Below are positions 23,656-34,800 of a stretch of DNA of 64,000 nt, one piece after another. Source of the DNA: Anomaloglossus baeobatrachus (lineage: Eukaryota > Chordata > Amphibia > Anura > Aromobatidae); NCBI RefSeq assembly GCF_048569485.1, contig NC_134357.1, forward strand, positions 478,980,163 through 479,044,162, read 5' to 3'. The notes under the pieces were generated by a model, which was not told where the DNA came from, did no database searches, and worked only from the letters and a program-made list of their open reading frames with translations. The position numbers were made by a program, and so were the translations under genes. Positions within the stretch are counted from its first letter, which is position 1, and every line of letters starts with the position of its first letter.

Positions 23656-26569
23656 CTTGCGGCCTCTTCACACCGCATCCTCGGTCGGTGGCAGGCTCTC
23701 CCGCTTTTCCGACATTTGGCTGCCACAGGTAAAAGACCGTTGGGTGAGAGACATCCTGTCTCACGGTTACAGGATAGAGTTCAGCTCTCGTCCTCCGACT
23801 CGATTTTTCAGAACATCTCCGCCTCCCGAGCGAGCCGATGCTCTTCTGCAGGCGCTGGGCACTCTGAAGGCAGAAGGAGTGGTGGTCCCCGTTCCTCTTC
23901 AGCAACAGGGTCACGGTTTTTACTCCAACCTGTTTGTGGTTCCAAAGAAGGACGGGTCTTTCCGTCCTGTCCTGGACCTAAAACTGCTCAACAAACACGT
24001 AAAGACCAGGCGGTTCCGGATGGAATCCCTCCGCTCCGTCATCGCCTCAATGTCCCAAGGAGATTTCCTTGCATCGATCGATATCAAGGATGCTTATCTC
24101 CATGTACCGATTGCTCCAGAGCATCAGCGCTTCCTGTGCTTCGCCATAGGAGACGAACACCTTCAGTTCGTGGCACTGCCGTTCGGCCTGGCGACAGCCC
24201 CACGGGTTTTCACTAAGGTCATGGCTACAGTAGTGGCGGTCCTCCACTCTCAGGGTCACTCGGTGATCCCTTACTTAGACGATCTGCTGGTCAAGGCTCC
24301 CTCTCAAGAGGCATGCCAGCACAGCCTCACCGCTACTCTGGAGACTCTCCAGAGTTTCGGGTGGATCATCAATTTTCCGAAGTCAAATCTGACACTGGCC
24401 CAATCGCTGACATATCTTGGCATGGAGTTTCATACCCTCTCAGCGATAGTGAAGCTTCCGCTGAACAAGCAGCGTTCACTACAGACGGGGGTGCAATCTC
24501 TCCTTCAGGGTCAGTCACACCCCTTGAGGCGCCTCATGCACTTCCTGGGGAAGATGGTGGCAGCAATGGAGGCAGTCCCTTTCGCGCAGTTTCACCTGCG
24601 TCCTCTTCAATGGGACATCCTACGCAAATGGGACTGGAAGCCGACGTCCCTCGACAGGAGCGTCTCCCTCTCTCAGGCAACCAAAGCTTCCCTTCGGTGG
24701 TGGCTTCATCCCACTTCATTATCGAAGGGGAAATCCTTCCTACCCCCATCCTGGGCGGTGGTCACGACGGACGCGAGTCTGTCAGGGTGGGGAGCAGTTT
24801 TTCTCCACCACAGGGCTCAGGGTACGTGGACTCGGCAAGAGTCATCACTTCAGATCAATGTTCTGGAGATCAGGGCAGTGTATCTGGCCCTAAAAGCGTT
24901 CCAGCAGTGGCTGGAAGGCAAGCAGATCCGAATTCAGTCGGACAACTCCACAGCGGTGGCTTACATCAACCACCAAGGAGGAACACGCAGTCGGCAAGCC
25001 TTCCAGGAAGTCCGGCGGATTTTGATGTGGGTGGAAGCCACGGCCTCCACCATCTCCGCAGTTCACATCCCGGGCGTGGAAAACTGGGAAGCGGATTTTC
25101 TCAGTCGCCAGGGCATGGACGCAGGGGAATGGTCCCTTCACCCGGACGTGTTTCAGGAGATCTGTTGCCGCTGGGGGATGCCGGACGTCGACCTAATGGC
25201 GTCCCGGCACAACAACAAGGTCACGGCATTCATGGCACGGTCTCAAGATCAGAGCTCTGGCGGCAGACGCCTTAGTTCAGGATTGGTCGCAGTTTCAACT
25301 CCCTTATGTGTTTCCTCCGCTGGCACTGTTGCCCAGAGTGTTACGCAAGATCAGGGCCGACTGCCGCCGCGCCATCCTCGTCGCTCCAGACTGGCCGAGG
25401 AGGTCGTGGTACCCGGATCTGTGGCATCTCACGGTCGGCCAACCGTGGGCACTACCAGACCGACCAGACTTGCTGTCTCAAGGGCCGTTTTTCCATCTGA
25501 ATTCTGCGGCCCTCAACCTGACTGTGTGGCCATTGAGTCCTGGATCCTAGCGTCTTCAGGATTATCTCAAGAGGTCATTGCCACTATGAGACAGGCTAGG
25601 AAACCAACGTCCGCCAAGATCTACCACAGGACGTGGAAAATATTCCTGTCGTGGTGCTCTGATCAGGGTTTTTCTCCCTGGCCATTTGCCTTGCCCACTT
25701 TTCTGTCCTTTCTTCAGTCCGGATTGGAAAAGGGTTTGTCGCTTGGCTCCCTTAAGGGACAAGTCTCTGCGCTCTCTGTGTTTTTTCAGAAGCGCTTGGC
25801 CAGACTTCCACAGGTACGCACGTTCCTGCAGGGGGTTTGTCACATCGTCCCTCCTTACAAACGTCCGTTGGAACCCTGGGATCTGAACAGGGTGCTGATG
25901 GTTCTTCAGAAACCACCGTTCGAGCCAATGAGGGATATTTCTCTCGCACGCCTTTCGCAGAAAGTGGTTTTCCTAGTAGCAGTCACTTCACTTCGGAGAG
26001 TGTCTGAGCTAGCAGCATTGTCATGCAAAGCCCCTTTCCTGGTGTTTCACCAGGACAAGGTGGTTCTGCGTCCGGTTCCGGAATTTCTCCCTAAGGTGGT
26101 ATCCCCTTTTCATCTCAATCAGGATATCTCCTTACCCTCTTTTTGCCCTCATCCAATTCACCAATGTGAAAAGGATTTGCACTTGTTAGATCTGGTGAGA
26201 GCACTCAGACTCTACATTTCTCGTACGGCGCCCCTGCGCCGCTCGGATGCACTCTTTGTACTTGTCGCTGGCCAGCGTAAAGGGTCACAGGCTTCCAAAT
26301 CAACCCTGGCTCGGTGGATCATGGAACCAATTCTCGAAGCTTACCGTTCAGCTGGGCTTCCGGTTCCCTCAGGGCTGAAGGCCCATTCTACCAGAGCCGT
26401 GGGTGCGTCCTGGGCTTTGAGGCACCAGGCTACGGCTCAGCAGGTGTGTCAGGCGGCTACCTGGTCGAGCCTGCACACTTTCACGAAACACTATCAGGTG
26501 CATACCTATGCTTCGGCGGATGCCAGCCTAGGTAGGCGAGTCCTTCAGGCGGCGGTGGCCCACCTGTAG
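23656..26569 (+). pseudogene. DIRS copy 1 RT, RNase H and tyrosine recombinase region
   Basis: Reverse transcriptase blocks are clear: RPVLDLKLLNKH, DIKDAYLHVPI, LPFGLATAPRVFTK and the catalytic YLDDLL. RNase H follows (TTDASLSGWGAVF, IQSDNSTAVAYINHQGG). The last third, from about 25.5 kb, is a tyrosine recombinase: SLRRVSEL carries the first Arg, AHSTRAVG the His-x-x-Arg, and FTKHYQ the likely nucleophile Tyr. The coding region reads almost openly, but the element as a whole is broken. Confidence 0.93.
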
Positions 26570-27334
26570 GACGGAGCCGTTACGGCTCTATTATGAGGTA
26601 TTATTTACCCACCCAGGGACTGCTTTTGGACGTCCCAATTGTCTGGGTCTCCCAATGGAGCGACAAAGAAGAAGGGAATTTTGTTTACTTACCGTAAATT
26701 CCTTTTCTTCTAGCTCCAATTGGGAGACCCAGCACCCGCCCCTGTTTTTTTGTGTACACATGTTGTTCATGTTGAATGGTTTCAGTTCTCCGATATTCCT
26801 TCGGATTGAATTTACTTTCAACCAGTTTATAATTTTTTTCCTCCTTCTTGCTTTTGCACCAAAACTGAGGAGCCCGTGGGAGCACGGGGGGTGTATAGGC
26901 AGAAGGGGAGGGGCTTTACACTTCTAGTGTAATACTTTGTGCGGCCTCCGGAGGCATAGCCTTATACACCCAATTGTCTGGGTCTCCCAATTGGAGCTAG
27001 AAGAAAAGGAATTTACGGTAAGTAAACAAAATTCCCTTCTTTTCCCCCAAAAAACTAGGGGTAAAATGGGGGTGCATCTTATAATCTGGATATGGCTTAG
27101 CGGGGCAGTGGTTATTGCCCAGGGTCTACTATATTGAAGGGGGGGAGGGTGTCAATGCAGTGGAGCAGCTCAGGAGAGTCAGTGGATGGAGAGTCGGTGA
27201 TACTGCGGGCTCATGTGGTGGCGGGCGTCATTGATCTGCCTACGTGCCTTGTTGAGCTGTGTATTTTTCTCTATTGTTTTCTAGGGAGCGCTCGTGTTAA
27301 AAAGTAAATTATAATAGATATAGATATATATATA

Positions 27335-28329
27335 TCTAATATATAAAGCTGAATGTGTGTATGTCCGGGATTGGCATCTGCACTGTCGTAGCTACAGCCA
27401 CAAAATTTTGCACACTCACACGTCTGGACCCCGAGAGCGTCATAGGCTATGTTTTGAGGGGAAATTTTAACCCCGTGCTTTACAGTTATTCACAAAAAAA
27501 CCTGCCTCCATTAAAGCAAATGGAGCTGGGAGCCACAGTGCAGCCAGAACTTCAGAAGAATGCGCAGCCACGCCCTTAAATGGAATGTTGGCGTGTCGCA
27601 ATGCAGCCAGGAAAAGAGACACAGACAGACAGGGAAAGAGAGGCAGACACGGACAGGGAAAGAGAGGCAGACACGGACAGGGAAAGAGAGGCAGACACGG
27701 ACAGGGAAAGAGACGGACATTATCCCGGGCTGGACCCCGAGAGCGTCATATGCTATGTTGTGAGGCGTTCCAATTTACCAATCAATTTTGCCCCTATCTA
27801 CATAATGGGGGAAAAAGTGAAACAAAAAGTGTTTCCGCACCGTCGCATTTACAATCACAAAATTTTGCACAGACACCTCATGCGACCCAGGGAACGTCGT
27901 AGACTATGTTTTGACAGGAAAATGTAACCCCACGCTTTACAGTTACTCTCCAAAAAACATGCCTCCATTAAAGTAAATGGAGCCTGGAACTACAGATTAT
28001 TAGTAGGAGCTGTAATTGGTTGCTATAGGAACAAAAGACATTCATAGTATAAGAAGCTTATATGTGAGGTAATAAGATGTCGGTGGGGAGACAGACAGAG
28101 AGGCAGACCTGGAAAGAGGCAGACCGAGCACATTACTTGACCAATTTAGTTAAATCTGTGGGGAATATCTGTGGTGTTGAAATATATGTTGTGAAATGCT
28201 TAGTTTTTGCCTTTTAATAATTACATTTCTATGTTTTGTGTTTTTTGTATGCAGAATACATTGTTGTTAATACATTCTATTTTGTTAACAGCAGTTATTA
28301 ACCCCGGTGAAGCCGGGTAGTACAGCTAG
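27335..28329 (+). mobile_element. Non-autonomous Helitron, second family, 1.0 kb
   Basis: It begins TCTAATATATAAAGCTGAAT and ends with the hairpin cccggtgaagccggg, then tagtacag and CTAG. It lies between A (27334) and T (28330) without target duplication. No Rep/helicase gene. The block 'caaaattttgcac' and nearby sequence occur twice (about 27400 and 27858), so part of the element is internally duplicated. Confidence 0.9.
27618..27717. repeat. 24-bp purine-rich tandem repeat in the Helitron
   Basis: About four copies of the unit ggacagggaaagagaggcag plus acac. Open frames across it are by-products. Confidence 0.93.
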
Positions 28330-28844
28330 TACCTTATAAAAAGATGAATTTTAGCACACTAAAGTTGTTCATCTCCACCCAAAAATAGCATTAAAAAAAA
28401 TGTGCATCAAAAAATGCAATAAATGAGAGTAGATTGCTATTGAATATTTTGGTGCAGACACTTCTAGGTAAAAAAGCAAATCTTGCAAAGGCACAAGTGG
28501 AATGAGACCTTTTTGATTGTGTTTTTTTGTTTTGTTTTTTTTTTTGTCTATTTGTGGCTTTGAGTTTAAAAAGCTTTTGTCTTTTATCATGTTAAAAATC
28601 TGGTTTTGCTTGTTATCACTTTTTCTTGTGCTTGAGACACATTGGTAAACATTGTCACAATACCCTCCAAAAAGAGAATTTAAAGGGAAGCGGTCAGGTC
28701 CTGTATGCCCTCCAAGCCAGCAGCATTGATACCTGTATGCCCAAATTCCCTGTGTAACGCTATTCACTAGTATGAATGTTTAAAAAAAGCGACTGATAAA
28801 TCTGTTTTTCTGATTTTTTCTTCATAGGTATATTTTTGAGTAAA
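28330..28844. other. Non-coding; possible Kolobok-type end at 28684-28800
   Basis: 'tttaaagggaagcggtcagg' at 28679-28698 has the TTAAAGGGAA start of Kolobok/T2 elements, but no matching right end was found. The rest is AT-rich with nothing recognised. Confidence 0.45.
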
Positions 28845-29345
28845 ATGTAAATTGTTCTTTTATTCTATAAACTACTGACAACGTCTCCGAATTTCCAAGC
28901 AATACATTTTGTATTTATTTTCTGAAAATGAGAAATGGTTAAAAAAACAAAACTATGCATAGTGCTTTCAGACCTCAAATAATGCAAAGAAAGTAAGTTC
29001 ATAATCATTTAGAAACAACAATACTAATAATGTTTTAACTCAGGAGCAGTTAAGAAATCAATAAATATTTTGTGGAATAACCATGATTTTTAATTACTGC
29101 TTTCATGCGTCTTAGCATGCTTTCCACCAGTCTGTCACACTGCTTTTGGGTGACCTTATGCCACTCCTGGTGCGAAAATGTAAGCAGTTCTTCTTTGTTT
29201 GATGGCCTGTGACTATCCATCTTCTTGATTACATTCCAGAGGTTTTCAATGAGGTTCAGGTCTGGAGATTGGGCTGGCCATGACAGAGTTTTGATCTGGT
29301 GGTCCTTCATCCACACATTGATTGACCTAGCGGTGTGGCATAGCA
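28845..29345 (-). mobile_element. Tc1-like element, 3' fragment
   Basis: The minus strand encodes the last ~95 residues of a Tc1 transposase (see next entry), followed by non-coding sequence out to an AT-rich end near 28846 ('ttgttcttttattctataaa'). The 5' two thirds are missing; a piece of TTAA element begins immediately at about 29352. Confidence 0.85.
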
Positions 29346-29346
29346 T
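29050..29346 (-). pseudogene. Tc1 transposase C-terminal fragment
   Basis: The translation contains LSWPAQSPDLNLIENLWNVI, which carries the final Glu of the DDE catalytic triad (NLIENLW), then the usual tail HQEWHKVTQKQCDRLVESM and RRMKAVIKNHG. The frame is open to the natural stop, but everything upstream is gone, including the HTH domain and both Asp residues. It is a different Tc1 family from the copies at 1.7 and 58 kb. Confidence 0.93.
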
Positions 29347-29351
29347 AAGCC

Positions 29352-29628
29352 ATCACTAAGTCATAGATCCCGAAAAATGAGAACGCAACGGCAAAATGTG
29401 CGCCACTTTTTTTTTTTTTTTTTTTTTTTTTTTAGACAAACTGTGTTTTAACCCCTTAGATAAAAGTAGACCTATACATGTTTGGTGTCTATGAACTTGC
29501 ATCCCACCAACACATCAGTTTTTCCATATAGTGAACACATTGAATAAAATATCTCAAAAACAATCATGCAATCGCACTTTTTTGCAATTTTTCAGCATTT
29601 GGAAAAAAGATTTGTTGTTTCTTGTACT
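29352..29628. mobile_element. Fragment of the TTAA (piggyBac-like) element family
   Basis: 'catagatcccgaaaaatgag', 'gtttggtgtctatgaacttg' and 'ccatatagtgaacac' match the interior of the element at 18830-20037 in the same order. Both ends are missing. Confidence 0.8.
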
Positions 29629-29636
29629 TTTTTTTT

Positions 29637-29676
29637 GTTCTGAAGAAGGGGGCAGAGACCCCTGAAACGCGTAGAC
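29637..29676 (+). ncRNA. Hammerhead-ribozyme-like motif, 5' truncated helix I
   Basis: The core CTGAAGA (29640-29646) is followed by stem II AGGGG/CCCCT (29647-29651 with 29659-29663, loop of 7) and GAAA (29664-29667). A minimal stem III A-CGCG-U follows (29667-29672), then A at position 17 (29673). Helix I would be only about three weak pairs (gtt/gac), because the upstream partner has been replaced by another repeat. The fold is right; activity is doubtful. Confidence 0.6.
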
Positions 29677-29935
29677 CTGACCCAAGCATGAAATAAAGCG
29701 ACATTAATCTGATCATCATCTTCTTCAGTGGTCATTGGCGCGGTGTGAAAATAACCCGTTCTCTACTTTTCCCTGTTATCAGCCTTGGGTTTGCTGCTGC
29801 CGTGACCGATTGTTCATGCTTATACAGTAGTTGTGACTGTCACAACTCGATTTGGTGAGTGATTCTGCTTATATCTACCCTGTGGTTATTGAGATAAGAC
29901 CCTATTGCGCTTTTTTTCCACAGCCCTACCATTGT
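29640..29935 (+). mobile_element. Fragment of a ribozyme-bearing retroelement-like repeat
   Basis: It starts at a hammerhead-like motif and continues 'gacctgacccaagcatg', 'aataaagcgacattaatctg' and so on until family B begins at about 29936. The 'caagcatgaa' block just downstream of the ribozyme is shared with the mirror-image ribozymes at 55.6 and 57.4 kb. Its upstream side is lost at the junction with the TTAA-element fragment. Confidence 0.5.
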
Positions 29936-30790
29936 ATGTTCACTACCTACGCACACTCCCTTACTGGGGCTGTTCATTTGAACTAATAAAGCTTTTGCGT
30001 GCTCCCTAGAAGGAAAAAGGGGAGAAGCTTAGGTGTGAGGTAAATTGGCAGTTGAAGTCAGCGTGAGGTGAAGTGAGGAGTGTAAAATGGAGACGGTCCT
30101 GTCCTGATGTAACAGTTAAAACCTCTGGAGGGGCCAGCTATAAATTAGCAGGGTACCAGTCCCTAGGCCACCTGGACTTTCAAGATTAGTTGCAAACTAA
30201 GAGACTGCCATCAGCCTTTTCATAAGGAGCAGTGAATTTGCCCAGGAGCTCAGCGACGTGATGGAGTCTGTAAACTTCTAGAACAAATAGTGAGTATTTC
30301 CTCAGGATTCAAGTCGCCTGCTCACTGGAAGGGATCAAAGATCCAGAATTTTCTTGTCTTGAAATTCCTAGGATTTCAAGACAACTATTCCCAGGTAGGG
30401 AAGTAGCGGCAGGAGGAACACACTACCATCACACAGAAAAGAACCCAAACTCTCATTGGGGCAGGTCAGACCACCATCATTGTGAATTCTGTAAGGAATG
30501 TTCCGGACTGTTGTGCAAAGCTTCAGTAAAAGGTAAAGGCTCCCTGTCCTGTCTCTGGCTGAATTATTCTCTGCTGCGCAATCCCTACCTCAACACATCT
30601 TCCAGGAACCAGCCCTAGTTGGGGGAGCGAGAGGACAACCCTCTGGCACAGTGCACCACCACCTAACTCCTGGGAACCTTCAGTAGTGTCCGACCATACC
30701 AAAGCCGAACATCCCAACTGGTGTGTCAAAAACGCCTTTGATCCATTTCTGATATGCCCCTGTGGCGCGATAAAATATGATTTCCACAAG
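29936..30790 (+). repeat. Dispersed repeat family B, copy 1
   Basis: It aligns, reversed, to the copy at 38118-40370 along its length: 'cactcccttactggggctgt', 'gagacggtcctgt', 'cagtccctaggccacct', 'aaagccgaacatcccaactg'. There is no long open frame and no recognised protein. The class is unknown to me; it may be part of an LTR or LINE 3' region. Confidence 0.75.
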
Positions 30791-31208
30791 CCGGTGTCAC
30801 CGCAGCTGCTGGGAATCTTGCGCATACGCACGGCTCATTTCGGCCGCGTCAGTGCACATTAGAAGCTGAGTGTACGCTTCCTGGCTTTATTAGGTGCACT
30901 GCCCCTGACCGGAAGTTCAGAAGATATGTACGTGAGCCGTCTTTTGGACTTCAGGTCATGCGCAATGCATCTAATGAAGCTGGGAAGCGTCCACTCGGTT
31001 TCTGAGGTGCACTGACACAGCCAAAATGAGCAACACGCATGCGCAAGTTTCCAGGAGCTGTGGTGACGCTGACTCAAGAAAATCATGCTATTACGCCCAC
31101 AGGGGTGTGATAACATAGAAAAGTGCGTCTAGTCTGGAAAAACAACACCCCTGCGACTAATCACAGGACTAATTAGTATAGGGAAAGCGAGGTTTTTGCA
31201 GTGGTCTC
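30791..31208. repeat. Foldback-like stretch
   Basis: 'gtgtcaccgcagctgctggg' with 'cttgcgcatacgc' near 30793-30830 pairs with 'gcatgcgcaagtttccagg' and 'agctgtggtgacgc' near 31036-31072. The outline suggests a small decayed foldback element; ends were not resolved. Confidence 0.5.
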
Positions 31209-31212
31209 TTAA

Positions 31213-31714
31213 AGGGAACATGTCACCACTTTTTTGGTGTATAAGCTGCGGCCACCACCACCGGGCTCTTTTATACAGCATTCTAACATACTGTATATAA
31301 GAGCCCAGGCTGCTGTGAGAACATAAAAAAAAAACACTTTATAGTACTTACCTAACGGTCGCTCTGCAGTGGATGAGGGCCTAATGGGCGTATCCGTTGA
31401 CCGATGCCGGATCTGCATCTTTCGGCCATCTTTGTTCTCCTTCTTCTCTAGCCGCGGTGCATGATGGGTCTGACGTCATACACACTCGCCGGCATTCAGG
31501 TCCTGAGCAGGTGCACTTTGATCTGCCCTGAGCAGGGCAGATAGTGCGCCTGCGCAGGACCGGCGAGTGTGTATGACAGTCGCGTCGTGCACACAGGCTT
31601 CAGAAAGAGGGCGAAGATGGCTGATAGAGGCGGCGGCATGTTAGAATGCTGTATATAAGAGCTCAGTGGTGGTGGCCGCAGCTTATAGGCTAAAAACGTA
31701 GTGACAGGTTCCCT
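31213..31714. mobile_element. Kolobok/T2-type MITE, uninterrupted copy
   Basis: Ends agggaacatgtcacc and gtgacaggttccct; TTAA at 31209-31212 and 31715-31718. Its arms are largely inverted copies of each other. It gives the empty site for the Helitron insertion in the related element at 14798-17622: here 'cattctaaca' runs straight into 'tactgtatataagagccc'. Confidence 0.92.
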
Positions 31715-31718
31715 TTAA

Positions 31719-31837
31719 TTTTTGCCAGAGCTGTATCTCTATCACAAAAAGTTGAGGCTGAGTGGAGTTTGGGTGCAATTTATGGAAAAAATTAAAAGTT
31801 CACTCTAGTGATATTATGTAACATGAAAGTAGGGCAT
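31719..31837. other. Short non-coding spacer
   Basis: Lies between two TTAA elements; nothing recognised. Confidence 0.5.
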
Positions 31838-31841
31838 TTAA

Positions 31842-34800
31842 AGGTAAGGTGTCGCGGTTTATTATTTTTGTATTAATAGTGATTATGAAATCTAGTATTT
31901 TTAATACAAAATAAAATTCACTTTTTATTTAATGCTAGTTTACTGAAGCACTGGGTGCTGCCATCTTGGATTTGCTGTGAGTAACGACAGTTGCCCACCT
32001 CATTTATGGCAGCCCCCTGTGCATAGAAGACCATTGTCAGACTGCGACCCTATACTTAACAGAGAAACCGCTTCTGCTGTGAAATGGACGCGCCCCCTGG
32101 GCTGTGCAGATCACAGCAGAGAGAGATCAGCGCCATCTTTGTGGAGCACACAACGTATGCTGTGTGCTGTACTTTCACCCTGGATGGGGTGAGTACCGAT
32201 GCCAGGCAGCAGTGAATGCATCGTAACTGATCCTGGCGTGCTGCTCCCGCACTCTGCTGTTCACATCTCCCCACCCCCACTCTGCCCAACCCCTCCCCCC
32301 CACTGCCTACTCTCCTCCCCCCACTGCCTACTCTCCTCCCCCCCCACTGCCTACTCCTCCCCCCCCCACTGCCTACTCTCCCCCCCCACTGCCCACTCTC
32401 CTCCCCCCACTGCCTACTCTCCTCCCCCCACTGCCTACTCTCCTCCCCCCACTGCCTACTCTCCTCCCCCCACTGCCTACTCTCCTCCCCCCCACTGCCT
32501 ACTTTCCTCCCCCCCCCACTGCCTACTCCTCCCCCCCACTGCCTACTCCTCCCCCCCCACTGCCTACTCCTCCCCCCCCCACTGCCTACTCCTCCCCCCC
32601 CCACTGCCTACTCCTCCCCCCCCACTGCCTACTCCTCCCCCCCCACTGCCTACTCCTCCCCCCCACTGCCTACTCCTCCCCCCCCACTGCCTACTCCTCC
32701 CCCCCCACTGCCTACTCCTCCCCCCCCACTGCCTACTCCTCCCCCCCCACTGCCTACTCCTCCCCCCCCCACTGCCTACTCCTCCCCCCCCCATTGCCTA
32801 CTCCTCCCCCCCCCACTGCCTACTCCTCCCCCCCCACTGCCTACTCCTCCCCCCCCACTGCCTACTCCTCCCCCCCCACTGCCTACTCCTCCCCCCCACT
32901 GCCTACTCCTCCCCCCCCACTGCTTACTCTCCCCCCCCACACTGCTTACTCTCTCCCCCCCCACTGCTTACTCTCTCCCCCCCCACTGCTTACTCTCTCC
33001 CCCCCACTGCTTACTCTCTCCCCCCCACTGCTTACTCTCTCCCCCCCACTGCTTACTCTCTCCCCCCCACTGCTTACTCTCTCCCCCCCACTGCTTACTC
33101 TCTCCCCCCCCACTGCCTACTCTCTCCCCCCCCCACTGCCTACTCTCTCCCCCCCCCACTGCCTACTCTCTCCCCCCCCACTGCCTACTCTCTCCCCCCC
33201 CCCACTGCCTACTCTCTCCCCCCCCCCCCACTGCCTACTCTCTCCCCCCCCCACTGCCTACTCTCCCCCCCCCCCCCCCCCTGCCTACTCTCTCCCCCCC
33301 CCCCCACTGCCTACTCTCTCCCCCCCCACTGCCTACTCTCTCCCCCCCCACTGCCTACTCTCTCCCCCCCCACTGCCTACTCTCTCCCCCCCCCACTGCC
33401 TACTCCTCCCCCCCACTGCCTACTCCTCCCCCCCCACTGCCTACTCCTCCCCCCCCACTGCCTACTCCTCCCCCCCACTGCCTACTCCTCCCCCCCCCAC
33501 TGCCTACTCCTCCCCCCCCACTGCCTACTCCTCCCCCCCCACTGCCTACTCCTCCCCCCCACTGCCTACTCCTCCCCCCCCACTGCCTACTCCTCCCCCC
33601 CACTGCCTACTCCTCCCCCCCCACTGCTTACTCTCCCCCCCACACTGCTTACTCTCTCCCCCCCACTGCTTACTCTCTCCCCCCCCACTGCTTACTCTCT
33701 CCCCCCCCACTGCTTACTCTCTCCCCCCCACTGCTTACTCTCTCCCCCCCACTGCTTACTCTCTCCCCCCCACTGCTTACTCTCTCCCCCCCACTGCCTA
33801 CTCTCCCCCCACTGCCTACTCTCTCCCCCCCCCCACTGCCTACTCTCTCCCCCCCCCCCACTGCCTACTCTCTCCCCCCCCCACTGCCTACTCTCTCCCC
33901 CCCCCCACTGCCTACTCTCTCCCCCCCCCCACTGCCTACTCTCTCCCCCCCCCACTGCCTACTCTCTCCCCCCCCCACTGCCTACTCTCTCCCCCCCCCA
34001 CTGCCTACTCTCCCCCCCCCCACTGCCTACTCTCTCCCCCCCCACTGCCTACTCTCTCCCCCCCCACTGCCTACTCTCTCCCCCCCCACTGCCTACTCTC
34101 TCCCCCCCCCCCACTGCCTACTCTCTCCCCCCCACTGCCTACTCTCTCCCCCCCCACTGCCTACTCTCTCCCCCCCCACTGCCTACTCTCTCCCCCCCAC
34201 TGCCTACTCTCTCCCCCCCACTGCCTACTCTCTCCCCCCCACTGCCTACTCTCTCCCCCCCACTGCCTACTCTCTCCCCCCCACTGCCTACTCTCTCCCC
34301 CCCAACTGCCTACTCTCTCCCCCCCAACTGCCTACTCTCTCCCCCCCAACTGCCTACTCTCTCCCCCCCAACTGCCTACTCTCTCCCCCCCAACTGCCTA
34401 CTCTCCCCCCCCACTGCCTACTCTCCCCCCCCCACTGCCTACTCTCCCCCCCCCCACTGCCTACTCTCCCCCCCCCCACTGCCTACTCTCCTCCCCCCCA
34501 CTGCCTACTCTCCTCCCCCCCACTGCCTACTCTCCTCCCCCCCACTGCCTACTCTCCCCCCCCCCACTGCCTACTCTCTCCCCCCCCACTGCCTACTCTC
34601 TCCCCCCCCACTGCCTACTCTCTCCCCCCCCACTGCCTACTCTCTCCCCCCCCACTGCCTACTCTCTCCCCCACTGCCTACTCCTCCCCCCCACTGCCTA
34701 CTCTCCCCCCCACTGCCTACTCTCTCCCCCCCCACTGCCTACTCTCTCCCCCCCCACTGCCTACTCTCCCCCCCCCCCCACTGCCTACTCTCTCCCCCCC

